A stretch of DNA of 64,000 nucleotides. Origin: CAVVDT01 sp963747005. Lineage in GTDB: Bacteria; Pseudomonadota; Alphaproteobacteria; Rhizobiales; Aestuariivirgaceae. A program made the position numbers and the translations under genes. The notes under the pieces are model-generated. The model worked only from the letters and a program-made list of their open reading frames with translations. It did not search any database and was not told where the DNA came from. This document shows positions 8,150 to 16,995 of the stretch, one piece after another. Where the stretch lies: positions 310,001-374,000 of the forward strand of contig CAVVDT010000008.1 in the NCBI GenBank assembly GCA_963747005.1. The letters are read 5' to 3'. Within the stretch, counting starts at the first letter, position 1. Every line of letters starts with the position of its first letter.

Positions 8150-9313
8150 TCAGCCGCGGCGGGCGATCAGCTTGTGCAGGCAATCGGCATAACGATCGGC
8201 AATGACCGGCCAGGTGAAGTTGGCGAGAACGTGTGCCCGCGCGCGACCGGCCATGGCGGCTAGAGCCGTCCGGTCGCGGTCGTAGCGCTCGATCAGGTGC
8301 ACGAACGCTTCGGCATCGCCCGAGGTCACGAGGTGCCCGTTGCGGTCCTCGGCGATCACATCCTGGATACCTTCGAGGCGCGCGGCGATGACCGGCATGC
8401 CGCAAAGGCCGGCCTCGAGCATCACCACGCCGAAGCCTTCCATGTCGCCGGGGACCACGATATTGGGCATGATGAACAGGTCCGCGCCAAGATAGAGGGC
8501 CGCGAGCTGAGTTTCGGTGATCCTGCCGAGGGCGTGCACTCTGTGTCCGACACCGACCCGGCTTGCCGCCTCGGCGATGGCTGGCGCCTCAGGGCCGTGG
8601 CCACCGAGCACCAGGTGCACATGATCGGGCAGGCATGGCATGACGTTTTCGACGAACCAGGCATGACCTTTGCGCCGGATCTGGCGGCCAACCGCGCACA
8701 GCACGAGAGCGTCTGCGGCAACAGCCCCGGCCAGCGCCGGCAGGCCGCCCAGCAACTCTGCACGGCGGCTTGCTGCATTTTGGTGCGGGCTGGCACCGGC
8801 AGGCTGGAAGCGATCCGGCTCGATGCCGTTGGGGATGACGAACAGTTTGTCGGGCGGCAGGCCGCGGGCCAGGCAAGCCTCGCCAGTGGCGCGGCTCACC
8901 GCCAGAACGGCATCGACCCGCGCCAGGACCTTGGGCACCAACCACTGATAGAGCCCGAGCGGCATCGTCACATCATGACCGTGGGCGATGACGGCCAAAG
9001 GTACGCCGGCGGCACGGGCCTGGGCGGCGGCTGCGAACGCCGCCATGCCGGACGGCATGGCCGAAAACAGCACGGCATCGACCTGGCGCCGGCGCACTGC
9101 GCGCCGCACCCGAACGATGGTCGTGAAGAGGAAACCTATGTAGCTCACAGCGTGCCACCAGCCGGCCGTGGCGAGCACGTGGGTCTCGACTTCGATGTCC
9201 TCACGCTGACGCAAGGCCTGAAGAAGGTCGAGACCGACGCGCTGCATGCCGCCGATCTTGTCGAGCGGTGCCGCCGGGGGTGGAAAGCAATGGGCGATGT
9301 ACAGCAGGCGCAC
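8150..9313 (-). CDS. Glycosyltransferase family 4
   Basis: The protein opens with RLLYIAHCFPP and GGMQRVGLDLL, the GT4 N-terminal glycine loop. It continues with AVSRATGEACLARGL, FVIPNGIEPDRF and the donor-site EX7E motif in EGFGVVMLEAGLCG. A GTG start at 9313 (387 residues) places the first beta strand at the N-terminus as in the family, while an ATG at 9397 adds 28 residues without family-like sequence. It converges with the GT64-like gene and is divergent from the acyl-chain operon, so the 9314-9640 region should carry two promoters. Substrate unknown. Confidence 0.82.
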   Translation of the reverse strand: MRLLYIAHCFPPPAAPLDKIGGMQRVGLDLLQALRQREDIEVETHVLATAGWWHAVSYIGFLFTTIVRVRRAVRRRQVDAVLFSAMPSGMAAFAAAAQARAAGVPLAVIAHGHDVTMPLGLYQWLVPKVLARVDAVLAVSRATGEACLARGLPPDKLFVIPNGIEPDRFQPAGASPHQNAASRRAELLGGLPALAGAVAADALVLCAVGRQIRRKGHAWFVENVMPCLPDHVHLVLGGHGPEAPAIAEAASRVGVGHRVHALGRITETQLAALYLGADLFIMPNIVVPGDMEGFGVVMLEAGLCGMPVIAARLEGIQDVIAEDRNGHLVTSGDAEAFVHLIERYDRDRTALAAMAGRARAHVLANFTWPVIADRYADCLHKLIARRG

Positions 9314-9640
9314 TGGCTGGCGATCCAAGGCTTGACACCCGGGTGAACCGGGCTCTGATCTCGAATGCTGTCTATAGCCAGCAGTACGCAGCGGCAAGCA
9401 GCCGTTACGCCTTGCAGTGACACAAAACGTGCAGCGGCGCTCGCGGCGGGCAGATGACGATCATTGCGAAAACCGGTGACGGGCGCGCGCTTGTCACCAT
9501 CTGACCGCACGGCTATACCATCGCACTGGGAAGCGCCAAAGTGGGTGTGGGGACGTGAAAACCGCCATTTTGCTGGTTCATTGGGGGGGCCGGTTCAAAT
9601 GCCTGCTCGTGATCCGTGCTGCTGGCGCTGTGAGCAATGA

Positions 9641-10612
9641 ATGGGTGGGGAATTGAGTCGACGGCAGATCGTCTTCCTGTTTCCCGGACAGTCGTCGAAA
9701 TATGGCGACATGATCGCATCCTGCGTTGCCGCATCGGCGAGCGCCAGTCAGGTGCTGGATCACGCAAGCGCGATACTTGGGCGCGATCTCGCGGCGGAAC
9801 TTTCCGCGGCCAATCCTGACTTCCTGGCGACCAACCGCAGTGTGCAACTGGCGGTGTTCATCGCCACCCAGATGCATCTTGCCCAACTGTCCGAAGCGGG
9901 GATCAGGGCGGATTTCTCGGCCGGCCTGTCACTGGGCGAATACAGCCACCTCGTCGATATCGGGGCGCTCGATTTCGCCGCGGCGCTGCGCCTTGTCGAT
10001 GCCCGCGGCGCCGCCTACGACGCCGGGCCAGAAGGCATGATGGTCTCGCTGTTTCCGGTCAGCGAGGAAGCCGTCAGGGCGGTTATCGCGCGGATTGGCC
10101 CGCTGGGTTGCGTCGAAATCTCCAATTTCAACTCCCCGCAACAGTTCGTCATATCGGGCGAGCGAAACGCCGTGATCCGGGCAGCCACCGAAATCGAGGA
10201 GAGCGAGTTTGCCAGCGCCATTGTCATCGAGGACAAGATAGCCATGCATTCGAGCGTCTTCAGGCCGGTGGCCGAGAGCTTGCGCCCACACCTGGAAAGC
10301 GCCGACTGGCAGCCCCCCGCCAAACCCTATATCCCGAATGTAATGGGCCGGCCGAGCACCGATCCGACCCCTCAACGGTTTGTCGAATATTTGTGCCGGC
10401 ATGTTCATGAACCGGTTCTGTGGCGTCAGTCCATCGAGTCGATTGCGGCCTTTTGTCCGCAGGCCGTGTTTGTTGAGGTGGGTCCGGGGCGTGTGCTAAG
10501 CAACCTCATGAAGAAGTCGTGGATTTCGCTGCAAAGGCTGGCAACCGACGATCACGGGCCCACCGCCGTGGCCGATGCCATTGCCGGATTTCGTCAGCAT
10601 GAAGGCGAATGA
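9641..10612 (+). CDS. FabD-like malonyl/acyl-ACP transacylase of the acyl-chain operon
   Basis: The 323-residue protein has FPGQSS near the N-terminus (oxyanion Gln), GLSLGEYS with the nucleophile Ser97, DARG with Arg122, which in FabD binds the malonyl carboxylate, and AMHSS with His203 as the catalytic base. All functional residues are present, so malonyl specificity is likely. Discrete acyltransferases of this type serve ACPs in trans in type II fatty-acid and trans-AT polyketide systems. It is the first gene of a ten-gene operon and its end overlaps the next start by 14 bases. It is smaller and more divergent than a housekeeping FabD usually is. Confidence 0.88.
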   Translation: MGGELSRRQIVFLFPGQSSKYGDMIASCVAASASASQVLDHASAILGRDLAAELSAANPDFLATNRSVQLAVFIATQMHLAQLSEAGIRADFSAGLSLGEYSHLVDIGALDFAAALRLVDARGAAYDAGPEGMMVSLFPVSEEAVRAVIARIGPLGCVEISNFNSPQQFVISGERNAVIRAATEIEESEFASAIVIEDKIAMHSSVFRPVAESLRPHLESADWQPPAKPYIPNVMGRPSTDPTPQRFVEYLCRHVHEPVLWRQSIESIAAFCPQAVFVEVGPGRVLSNLMKKSWISLQRLATDDHGPTAVADAIAGFRQHEGE

Positions 10613-11126
10613 CGATGATATTGGCGCCTTGCTGCGCCAGATGCGACGCACGCCCTTGCATGCAAGCGGCAGCGGCCGGCGCGTCGACGCGGGAAAGGAT
10701 GTCGTGACGCACATCCTGCCGCACCGAGATCCGTTTCTCCTGGTGGATCGCATCGTGGAGTTCGACGCCGAGCACCGCACGATGCTGGCCGAACGACGCG
10801 TCGATCCCGACGATCCGGTGTTCGCTGGTCATTTTCCCGGTGCTCCGGTCTATCCCGCCTGCCTGCAGATCGAGGCTGCCGGCCAGTCGGCCCTGCTCCT
10901 GTGGAGCTATGCCGAGAACCATGGCGAGCCAGGCGATTTCGGCTTGCGGGTCGCCAAGATCGAGCAGGCGATCTACCTCAACCCGGTGCTGCCCGGCGAT
11001 ACCATGCAACTGTGCGCCAAGCTGATCCACTGCGACGAACTGTGCCTGAGGGCGGCGGCGCAGGTTTATGTTGCGGGCACGTTGTGTTCCACCATGGTGA
11101 TGACGGCGGTGATGGTCGATGGCTAG
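10599..11126 (+). CDS. FabZ-like 3-hydroxyacyl-ACP dehydratase
   Basis: The 175-residue hotdog-fold protein has LPHRDPFLLVDR (from about residue 40), GHFPGAPVYP with catalytic His78 and LQIEAAGQ with catalytic Glu92. The 14-residue spacing is that of FabZ. The N-terminal 30 residues are an extension relative to FabZ of about 150 residues. The reaction is dehydration of 3-hydroxyacyl-ACP to trans-2-enoyl-ACP. The ATG at 10599 lies inside the acyltransferase gene and the gene overlaps the ketosynthase start by eight bases, so translation is probably coupled along the operon. Confidence 0.88.
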   Translation: MKANDDDIGALLRQMRRTPLHASGSGRRVDAGKDVVTHILPHRDPFLLVDRIVEFDAEHRTMLAERRVDPDDPVFAGHFPGAPVYPACLQIEAAGQSALLLWSYAENHGEPGDFGLRVAKIEQAIYLNPVLPGDTMQLCAKLIHCDELCLRAAAQVYVAGTLCSTMVMTAVMVDG

Positions 11127-12408
11127 CCCTAGGCGCGTCGTGGTGACAGGCATGGCGGTCAATACCCCGCTCGGCGATACGCTCGAGGCATTCTACGATG
11201 GTTTGATGGCCAATCGCTCGGCCATCACCGCCTGGCGCAGCATCGATACGCAAGGGGTTTATGGCAAGATCGGTGGCGACCTGGGCGATTATGACCACGC
11301 CGGCGCTCTCGCCCGGTTGGGTGCGCTGATCCCGGACGAGACATCGGCCCGCCTCAAGCGGCTGATGCGCCGGGCGCCATGGGCAACCAGGCTCGGCATG
11401 CTGCTGGCAGTTGAGGCCTTCCGCGATGCCGGGCTGTTCGCGGCCGATATCGACATGACGGCGTGTGCGACCATCGTTGCCGGCCACAACCAGAACTCTC
11501 ACTACATCTTCCGCGAGATCGCCCAGTTCAATGACGAGCCGGACTATATCGACCCGCTGTTTTCGCTGCATGCCCTCGATACCGATCATGGCGGTTCGGT
11601 TTCGGAAGTGTTGCAGACCAAGGGGCCGCTGTTCACGGTCGGCGGCGCCTGCGCCAGCGGCAATCTGGCCTTGCGGCTTGGCGTCGACGAGATCCGCTTT
11701 CGCGGCCTCGACCACGTGGTGCTGGTTGCGCCGGTACTGGACATCTCGCCCATCGACCTGCAGGGCATGGCGCTGATGGGGGCCATCAGCTACGAGAGTT
11801 TCAATGACACGCCCGACAAGGCCAGCCGGCCCTACGATGTTCGCCGCGAGGGTTTCGTGCCCTCGCATGGCAGCGCGGCGCTCATCGTTGAGTCCCTCGA
11901 CAGCGCCAGGCAGCGCGGAGCGCGCATCTATGCCGAGATCCTGGCTGTCGAAGCCAACAGCGACGGCAATCACCTGCCGGTACCTTCGCAGGAAGGCCAG
12001 ACGCGCTTGATGCGGCAGGCCCTCAACAGTGCCGGGCTGGCACCCGCCGAAATCGACTACATCAACGCCCACGCCACCTCGACGCCGCTTGGCGATGTCA
12101 CGGAGATTGCCTCGATCAAGGAGACCTTCGGCCCCCAGGCCCGGCGGCTGAAGATCAATGCCCCCAAGTCGATGCTGGGGCACACCTGCTGGTCGGCCCC
12201 GACGGTTGAAACCGTGGCGGCCATTCTGCAGATGCGGGCCGGACGCCTGCACCGGACGATCAACATCGACGAGATCGATCCCGCCGTCGATCTGGACGTT
12301 TGCCGCGATGGCAACGCCGACTGGCCGATAAGGCGCTTCATGAAGAATTCATTCGGCTTTGGAGGCATCAATTGCGTCGGGATTTTTTCACGTTATGACG
12401 ATGCCTGA
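11119..12408 (+). CDS. Beta-ketoacyl-ACP synthase of the beta-branching-cassette type, active-site Cys intact
   Basis: The 429-residue thiolase-fold protein has a full condensing-enzyme active site: Cys178 in GGACASGN, His318 in NAHATSTPLGD, Lys350 and His355 in KSMLGH. The C-terminal TCWSAPTVETVAAILQM stretch recalls the free-standing ketosynthases of HMGS cassettes (PksF, CurC, MupG). In characterised cassette members the Cys is, to my knowledge, Ser, making them malonyl-ACP decarboxylases. Here Cys is retained, so it may both elongate the chain and supply acetyl-ACP. It is the only ketosynthase in the operon, and it overlaps both neighbours. Confidence 0.88.
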   Translation: MASPRRVVVTGMAVNTPLGDTLEAFYDGLMANRSAITAWRSIDTQGVYGKIGGDLGDYDHAGALARLGALIPDETSARLKRLMRRAPWATRLGMLLAVEAFRDAGLFAADIDMTACATIVAGHNQNSHYIFREIAQFNDEPDYIDPLFSLHALDTDHGGSVSEVLQTKGPLFTVGGACASGNLALRLGVDEIRFRGLDHVVLVAPVLDISPIDLQGMALMGAISYESFNDTPDKASRPYDVRREGFVPSHGSAALIVESLDSARQRGARIYAEILAVEANSDGNHLPVPSQEGQTRLMRQALNSAGLAPAEIDYINAHATSTPLGDVTEIASIKETFGPQARRLKINAPKSMLGHTCWSAPTVETVAAILQMRAGRLHRTINIDEIDPAVDLDVCRDGNADWPIRRFMKNSFGFGGINCVGIFSRYDDA

Positions 12409-13156
12409 GCGGCCCCAGAGCCTGTTCATCACCGGCGGCGCGACCGGCATCGGCGCCCGGTTGGTGTGCGATTCCGCGGCGGCCGGCTACAATGTCGCCT
12501 TCACCTATCTCAGCGACCGCCAGGCGGCCATGGACGTGGCCGCCGAGGCGCGGCGGCTCAATGGCGAGGTCAAGGTTGTCGCCTATCATCTGGATGTGCG
12601 CAAATCCGGCGATGTGGAGACGGTGGTCGATACGGCCATCGACGAGTTCGAGACCATCGACGTGGCTGTGCTCAATGCCGGCATCACCCGGGTCGGTCTG
12701 ATGTTTTCCATGAGCGACGAGGACTGGCGCGATGTGCTCGATACCAACCTGACCGGCGCCTTTTACGTCTGCCGGCAGTTCCTCGGCCATTTCATTGCCA
12801 ATAACTGTGGCCGCTTCGTCCACATTTCGTCGGTGGCCATGCACGGCATGGCCGGACAGGCCGGATATTGCGCCTCCAAGGCCGGTTTGGCCGGCCTGTC
12901 GAGTGCCATCGCCAAGGAATACGGAAAGAAGGGCATCACCAGCAACACCATCGCGCTGGGGCTGTTCGAGGGCGGCATGACCGACAGCTTCGCCAGCCCC
13001 CGGGCGCTGGATCAATGGAAGCAACTCTGTCCCGCCGGCCGGCTCGGCGATATTTCGGAGATCGCCCGGGCGGTGCATTTTCTCGGCGCGCCGGAAGCAG
13101 GCTTCATCAACGGGGCGCTGCTGCATATCGCCGGCGGCCTTGACCACACGCCATGA
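12395..13156 (+). CDS. FabG-like 3-ketoacyl-ACP reductase (SDR)
   Basis: This is a classical short-chain dehydrogenase of 253 residues. The nucleotide motif TGGATGIG spans residues 13-20, NAG follows at about 93, and the catalytic set is Ser145, Tyr158 and Lys162 (YCASK). The sequence ends in a FabG-like GG-L tail. The predicted reaction is NAD(P)H-dependent reduction of 3-ketoacyl-ACP to 3-hydroxyacyl-ACP, directly before the dehydratase step. The start at 12395 overlaps the ketosynthase end by 14 bases, with ATG 12401 as alternative. Confidence 0.85.
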   Translation: MTMPERPQSLFITGGATGIGARLVCDSAAAGYNVAFTYLSDRQAAMDVAAEARRLNGEVKVVAYHLDVRKSGDVETVVDTAIDEFETIDVAVLNAGITRVGLMFSMSDEDWRDVLDTNLTGAFYVCRQFLGHFIANNCGRFVHISSVAMHGMAGQAGYCASKAGLAGLSSAIAKEYGKKGITSNTIALGLFEGGMTDSFASPRALDQWKQLCPAGRLGDISEIARAVHFLGAPEAGFINGALLHIAGGLDHTP

Positions 13157-14385
13157 CCACCCAGTACGGCATCGAGAAGCTGCGGGTCTTTCCTGGCACC
13201 CTGAGCCTCGACATCGCGACCCTGTGCGCTGAGCGCGGCAGTGATTTCGAACAGATCAGGCGCACGCTGATGACCGACGAGCGCAGCGTGCTGGCGCCCT
13301 GGGAAGATGCTGTCACCATGGCGGTCAACGCTGCCGACGGGTTGCTCGATGAGGACGATCGTCGAAGCGTCGAGTTACTGATCGTCGGCACCGAGACGGC
13401 GGTGGATCAGGAAAAGCCGGTCAGCACGTGGGTTCATCGGTGGCTGGGGCTGGCGTCCAACTGCCGCAACTTCGAGATCAAGCACGGCTGCTACAGCGCC
13501 ACCGCCGGCATGCGCATGGCGCTGGCCTGGCTGCGCGAGCAGGGCGAGCGGCCCTGCCGGGCGCTGGTGGTCGCAGCCGATACGAGCCTGCCGTCGATCG
13601 GTGAACCCTTCGAGCCGATCGCGGGGACTTGCGCATCGGCCATGCTGCTGTCCAACCGGCCCGGCGTGCTGGTGCCCGACGTGCATGGCTGGGGCGTCTA
13701 CTCCAACGAGGTCAGCGACATATTCCGGCCGGCCCTCGATGTTGAGACCGGCAATTCCGAAACCAGCCTGTTTGCCTATATCGACGCCCTGGAAGGGGCC
13801 TATGCCGACTATGCCCGGCGCACCGGCGGCAGCGTCGATATCGACGGCGATTTCGCCTGGCACATCTACCACCTGCCGTTCGCCGGCATGGCGCTCAGGG
13901 CCCATCGCACCTTGATGTCGATCGCCACCGGTCGCGATCGCCGGCAGGCCAACGAGAGCTACCTGCGCAAGGTCGAACCCTCCTTGAGCTACAGCCGGCG
14001 CATCGGTTCCAGCTTCGGATCCTCCTTCGCCCTGGCGCTGCTGTCGCTCCTCGATCAAGGAGCGGGCGCTGACAACAACGACCGGTTCAGCGTCTTTTCC
14101 TACGGATCGGGTTCGTGTGCCGAATTCTATGGCGCGACGTTCGGCGACAAGGCGCGGCAAGTCGCAGCCACTGCCGGGCTGTCGGGCCTCCTCGACCGAC
14201 GCCGCCAGGTCTCGGTAGCGGAATACGAGGCGTGCGAACGTCAAAGGATCGGCGCGGTCGGGCAAGCTGACTTCACGCCGGGCCGGGGCCTTGTTGGCGA
14301 CTGGTTCGAGGAGCGTTACACTGGCTCGGGGATGCTGGTTCTCGATCGCATCGAGAATTACTATCGACATTATCGGCGGGCATGA
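13153..14385 (+). CDS. HMG-CoA synthase-like beta-branching enzyme (HCS)
   Basis: The 410-residue protein has the HMG-CoA synthase catalytic triad: Glu81 in VGTETAVD, Cys113 in KHGCYSATAG and His240 in YHLPFAGM. In trans-AT polyketide pathways such enzymes (PksG, MupH, CurD) condense acetyl-ACP onto a beta-keto-acyl-ACP to start beta-alkylation. The two crotonase genes immediately downstream make that role far more likely than a mevalonate-pathway synthase, and no other mevalonate gene is present. The gene overlaps the reductase by four bases and its own stop overlaps the ECH1 start as ATGA. Confidence 0.9.
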   Translation: MTTQYGIEKLRVFPGTLSLDIATLCAERGSDFEQIRRTLMTDERSVLAPWEDAVTMAVNAADGLLDEDDRRSVELLIVGTETAVDQEKPVSTWVHRWLGLASNCRNFEIKHGCYSATAGMRMALAWLREQGERPCRALVVAADTSLPSIGEPFEPIAGTCASAMLLSNRPGVLVPDVHGWGVYSNEVSDIFRPALDVETGNSETSLFAYIDALEGAYADYARRTGGSVDIDGDFAWHIYHLPFAGMALRAHRTLMSIATGRDRRQANESYLRKVEPSLSYSRRIGSSFGSSFALALLSLLDQGAGADNNDRFSVFSYGSGSCAEFYGATFGDKARQVAATAGLSGLLDRRRQVSVAEYEACERQRIGAVGQADFTPGRGLVGDWFEERYTGSGMLVLDRIENYYRHYRRA

Positions 14386-15110
14386 CTTTGACCGATCTGC
14401 TGGACGTGCCGCCCACGCTGACGCCGGCCTCGGTTGCGACGCTGCTTGGCCAACTGCGCGCCGCCGAGGCAGCGGCTCCGGGCAAGGCGCTGGTGCTCAA
14501 GGGGAGCGAAGCGGTTTTCTGTTCCGGCATGGACCTGATGGCACTGCTGGAAGCACCCTCACCCGGCGATCTGAAATCGGCGATGGCGCCCTTTGCACAG
14601 GTCCTGGTGCGGTTATGCCGCCTGTCGCGGCCGGTCATTGCGGTGGTCGAGGCCCGCGCGGCGGGTGGTGGCCTGGGCCTCGTTGCGGCCTGTGATTACG
14701 TGATCGCGGCTCGTGGCGCCGATTTTGTCATGCCCGAGGTTTTGCTTGGCCTGGTGCCGGGGATGATTTATCCGGTGCTACGCCGCCGGGTGGCGGTCGG
14801 GCCGTTGAATATCATGGCGATTGATGGCAATGCCCGCACTGCGGTCGAGGCTCTCGGGCTGGGGCTGGTGGACGAGGTGGCCGAACCGGGGGATCTGCCG
14901 CAACGGGTGAAGCGGTTGTGCCGGATTTTCTCGCGCGGGCACGGGCCGGCGGTTGGCATCGTCAAGGGGCTGGAATTGAGCGACAGCAAGGACGGGCTGG
15001 AAAAGGCCATCGGCGAAGGCATGGCGAGAACGATGGAATTGTTGCTGCAGCCGCAAACCCGGGCCCGCATAGGGGCCATGCTGGAGGGCCAGGCCCCATG
15101 GCTGGTCTAG
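14382..15110 (+). CDS. Enoyl-CoA hydratase-like ECH1 (dehydrating crotonase of beta-branching)
   Basis: The 242-residue crotonase-fold protein has the first oxyanion segment FCSGMDLM (about 47-54), the second in ARAAGGGLGL, and FVMPEVLLGLVP with Glu119 in the position used by hydratases. In HMGS cassettes ECH1 (PksH, CurE) removes water from the 3-hydroxy-3-methylglutaryl-type intermediate. Position directly after the HCS gene and before a second crotonase supports ECH1. Like cassette ECH1 enzymes it is slightly shorter than ordinary crotonases of about 260 residues. Confidence 0.83.
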   Translation: MTLTDLLDVPPTLTPASVATLLGQLRAAEAAAPGKALVLKGSEAVFCSGMDLMALLEAPSPGDLKSAMAPFAQVLVRLCRLSRPVIAVVEARAAGGGLGLVAACDYVIAARGADFVMPEVLLGLVPGMIYPVLRRRVAVGPLNIMAIDGNARTAVEALGLGLVDEVAEPGDLPQRVKRLCRIFSRGHGPAVGIVKGLELSDSKDGLEKAIGEGMARTMELLLQPQTRARIGAMLEGQAPWLV

Positions 15111-15871
15111 TCGACACCGCGAGAGATGCCGATCTGGTCACCGTGGAACGGCCGGAGGATGGCGTGGCGGTGATCGCGATGGCCGATGCCAGCGGTCACA
15201 ATGGCTTGTCTCCGCCCTTCGCGGATGCCTTGAAGGCCGCCTTCCATCGGGTCGGCGAGGATGCCGGGGTGCGGGTCATCGTGTTGTGCGGCTTGCCGGA
15301 CGTGTTCTGCTCGGGTGCGACCCGGCAGATGCTGGAGAGCCTGACGTCGGGGGCTACATCGCTCGACGAACTGTCTTTGCCGGCCCTGCTGATCGATGCG
15401 CCGGTGCCGGTCATCGCGGCCATGGAGGGCGACGCGGTGGGCGGCGGCTTTGCCCTTGCTTTGGCGGCCGACATCATCGTCATGAGCCAGACCGGCCGCT
15501 ACGGGCTCAACTTCATGAATCTGGGATTGACGCCCGGCATGGGGGTCACGCGACTGGCGGCCTGGGCGCTGGGCAGGCCCCTCGCTCATGAGCTGATGTA
15601 TACGGGCGAATATCGCCGCGGCAGTGATTTTCGCGCCGCAGCGGCGGTCAACTACATCGTGCCCAAGCAGCAGGTGATGGCCAGGGCCCGCGATGTGGCA
15701 GCCCGCATCGCCGACAAGCCGCGCCCGGCACTCGCCTTGCTCAAGGCCGAACTCGCCGCCGAGCGACGCGCCATCTTCCAGCAGGCACGCGCCAACGAGA
15801 ACGCCATGCATCGCATCTGTCTCGCCGATCCCGAAACGTCAAAGCGCATCAAGGCAAACTATGTTGAATGA
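15098..15871 (+). CDS. Enoyl-CoA hydratase-like ECH2 (decarboxylating crotonase of beta-branching)
   Basis: The 257-residue protein is a second crotonase: FCSGATRQML provides the first oxyanion segment and EGDAVGGGFALALA the second, followed by YGLNFMNLGLTPGMG. The last motif resembles ECH2 enzymes (PksI, CurF ECH2), which decarboxylate the glutaconyl-type intermediate to leave a beta-methyl or exomethylene branch. The normal hydratase Glu pair is not apparent at that site, consistent with decarboxylation rather than hydration. ATG 15098 overlaps the ECH1 end by 13 bases. Confidence 0.83.
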   Translation: MAGLVDTARDADLVTVERPEDGVAVIAMADASGHNGLSPPFADALKAAFHRVGEDAGVRVIVLCGLPDVFCSGATRQMLESLTSGATSLDELSLPALLIDAPVPVIAAMEGDAVGGGFALALAADIIVMSQTGRYGLNFMNLGLTPGMGVTRLAAWALGRPLAHELMYTGEYRRGSDFRAAAAVNYIVPKQQVMARARDVAARIADKPRPALALLKAELAAERRAIFQQARANENAMHRICLADPETSKRIKANYVE

Positions 15872-16655
15872 TTTGCAGGGAAAAGTCGTACTGGTGACCG
15901 GGGGAACCCGCGGCATCGGCCTGGCGACCGGGCTGGCCTTCGGCAAGGCGGGCGCGCATTGCGTGCTGACCCACCGCTGGGGATCGGCCGACGAGGACGA
16001 GATCGCTGCCCGGTTTGCCGCCGCCGGTGCCCCGCCGCCCCTGATCGTCGAAGCCGACGTTGCCAATGATGACGATACCGATGCCTTGCTGGAAGCTGTC
16101 CGGCAGCGCCACGACAAAATTCATGCGTTTGTGTCCAATGCGGCCATCGCCCCGATAGTTCAGGCAATGAGCGACTACGTCAAGCGCGACTTCCTGCGCT
16201 GCATCGAGTACTCGACCTGGCCGATGGCTGCCTACACCAACAAGATACACGCCGCCTTCGGCGCCTATCCGCGCTATGTGGTCGGCGTTTCCTCGACCGG
16301 ACATCTGCGCTACACCGGCGATTACGACGCTATCGCCATTGCCAAATCGGCCATGGAGACCCTATGCCGCTATATGGCCTTTCGGCTCGGCCCTGAGGGC
16401 GTCTCGGTGAACGTCATTCGCCCCAGCTACGTCAATACCGAGGCCTTGGCGACGGTTGTCGGCGAGGGGTTTACAGAGTTCGTGGAAGCTGCCGCACCCA
16501 AGGCGATTGTGCCTGTCGAGGAAGTGGCGAATGCCGTTCTGGCCTTGTGCAGCGGGTTGCTGGACGGCATGAACGGGCAAGTGCTACAGGTAGATCGAGG
16601 GACGCTGTTTGCCGACTCCATTGTGCGTCAGTTCGAGCAGGCCACGTCACGTTAG
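15861..16655 (+). CDS. SDR oxidoreductase, probable FabL/FabI-type enoyl-ACP reductase
   Basis: The 264-residue SDR has TGGTRGIG at residues 13-20 but no YxxxK. Instead Tyr155 is followed by Lys162 (YDAIAIAK), the Y-x6-K spacing of enoyl-ACP reductases FabI and FabL. Tyr151 upstream may correspond to their second Tyr. VNVIRPSYVNTEAL also resembles FabL more than FabG. Together with the separate YxxxK ketoreductase, this would complete the reductive cycle: ketone, alcohol, alkene, alkane. It could alternatively reduce the enoyl product of ECH2. It overlaps the ECH2 end by 11 bases. Confidence 0.72.
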   Translation: MLNDLQGKVVLVTGGTRGIGLATGLAFGKAGAHCVLTHRWGSADEDEIAARFAAAGAPPPLIVEADVANDDDTDALLEAVRQRHDKIHAFVSNAAIAPIVQAMSDYVKRDFLRCIEYSTWPMAAYTNKIHAAFGAYPRYVVGVSSTGHLRYTGDYDAIAIAKSAMETLCRYMAFRLGPEGVSVNVIRPSYVNTEALATVVGEGFTEFVEAAAPKAIVPVEEVANAVLALCSGLLDGMNGQVLQVDRGTLFADSIVRQFEQATSR

Positions 16656-16729
16656 AGTCACCCGAAATTCGTAAACCGATGGGCAGGGATTGTGCTTCTC
16701 GACGTTTCTGCCGGGGTTGGAGATCTTGA

Positions 16730-16981
16730 ATGACCAAAGACGAAGTATTTGAAGTTGTGCGGCAATATGTGAGTGAGGTGACCGAACACGAGGGGGACCT
16801 CGCGCTCGACCCGTCGAAGTCGCTCAAGGATTATGGTGCCACCAGCCTTGACATGGTGGAGATCGTCTCGGCGAGCATGCGCCAGCTCAAGGTCAAGGTA
16901 CCGCGTTCCGAACTCAACGGGATCAGCAATATCGGCGGCCTGATCGACGTGCTGCATCAAGCCGTCCAGGCGAAAGGCTGA
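16730..16981 (+). CDS. Acyl carrier protein of the beta-branching operon
   Basis: The 83-residue acidic four-helix protein has the phosphopantetheine site GATSLDMVEI, with Ser39 as attachment point. The T/N-S-L/I-D motif with a following hydrophobic-E-I resembles discrete cassette ACPs such as AcpK rather than the housekeeping DSLDTVE. It follows the reductase after 74 bases and precedes the phosphopantetheinyl transferase by 14 bases. It is the only carrier protein visible in the window, so it may serve as donor and, unless another ACP is recruited, also as acceptor. Confidence 0.9.
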   Translation: MTKDEVFEVVRQYVSEVTEHEGDLALDPSKSLKDYGATSLDMVEIVSASMRQLKVKVPRSELNGISNIGGLIDVLHQAVQAKG

Positions 16982-16995
16982 TTTCCGGCGCGGGC

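Noticed and set aside
13153..14385. Housekeeping mevalonate-pathway HMG-CoA synthase
   Set aside because: The gene is embedded between a ketoreductase and two crotonases with overlapping ends and no other mevalonate gene is near. The beta-branching cassette explains the context better.
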